From the NCBI GenBank assembly GCA_016296675.1, contig JAEDIV010000157.1, positions 1 to 5,168 of the forward strand: a stretch of DNA of 5,168 bases, read 5' to 3'. The notes beneath the pieces are model-generated. The model had not been told where the DNA came from, made no database searches, and saw only the letters and a program-made list of their open reading frames with translations. This document shows positions 5,143 through 5,168 of this stretch, one piece after another (the first letter of the stretch is position 1; each line of letters begins with the position of its first letter). The position numbers and the translations under genes were made by a program. This stretch comes from Clostridia bacterium. Its GTDB lineage: Bacteria > Bacillota > Clostridia > Christensenellales > Aristaeellaceae.

Positions 5143-5168
5143 CCATCAAAAAAGTACCTTTTTTGATG
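5143..5168. repeat. Perfect AT-rich palindrome at the right edge
   Basis: CATCAAAAAAG (5144-5154) and CTTTTTTGATG (5158-5168) are perfect 11-bp inverted arms around a 3-nt TAC centre, ending exactly at the window edge. The arm could extend further if the sequence beyond continues the symmetry: the next inner-left base is C at 5143. With A6 on one side and T6 on the other it could act as a weak terminator in both directions or as the end of a small mobile repeat. Nothing coding is visible in 5087-5168. Confidence 0.5.

Noticed and set aside
1..5168. CRISPR array, transposase, tRNA or rRNA, defence or phage genes
   Set aside because: No repeat-spacer pattern, insertion-sequence ends, cloverleaf or such coding sequence was seen; the coding content is core metabolism.

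Overview
The window holds three genes of a Gram-positive-type bacterium. Sigma-A-like promoters, strong AGGAGG-type ribosome binding sites, a probable TTG start, intrinsic terminators and a PyrR-like leader all point to Firmicutes, most likely a Clostridia-type anaerobe. This placement is inferred from gene style only. No RNA gene or taxonomic marker is present.

Layout. Positions 1-203 (minus strand) are the first 67 codons of a TIM-barrel sugar-phosphate isomerase/epimerase-like protein that runs off the left edge, with its own consensus promoter at 250-278. Positions 204-632 are a 429-base divergent intergenic region. It contains that promoter, a tandem 10-bp repeat, a symmetrical hairpin with T-runs on both strands (339-389), and a rightward promoter (436-464). 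The promoter is followed by a leader of about 162 nt. Positions 633-1895 encode dihydroorotase (pyrC). After a 17-base gap, positions 1913-5086 encode the large subunit of carbamoyl-phosphate synthetase (carB/pyrAB), complete at 1057 residues. The last 82 bases carry two inverted repeats and no gene.

How it works together. CarB makes carbamoyl phosphate (step 1 of UMP synthesis) and PyrC closes carbamoyl-aspartate to dihydroorotate (step 3). The two are co-transcribed, but carA, the glutaminase subunit that normally precedes carB, is not between them and not elsewhere in the window.

The enzymes are ordinary; the leader is the interesting part. By hand folding, its 5' end forms a hairpin with a CAGAGA hexaloop, a U.G pair and a 5'-side purine bulge, resembling a PyrR binding loop. 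The 3' side of that hairpin (500-508) is complementary to the whole 5' arm (584-592) of a strong terminator that ends just before the pyrC ribosome binding site. An overlapping segment (497-502) is complementary to the 5' arm (530-535) of an earlier, second terminator. This looks like UMP/PyrR-type attenuation with two tandem terminators sharing one antiterminator strand. All pairings were read by eye; no folding program or database search was run.
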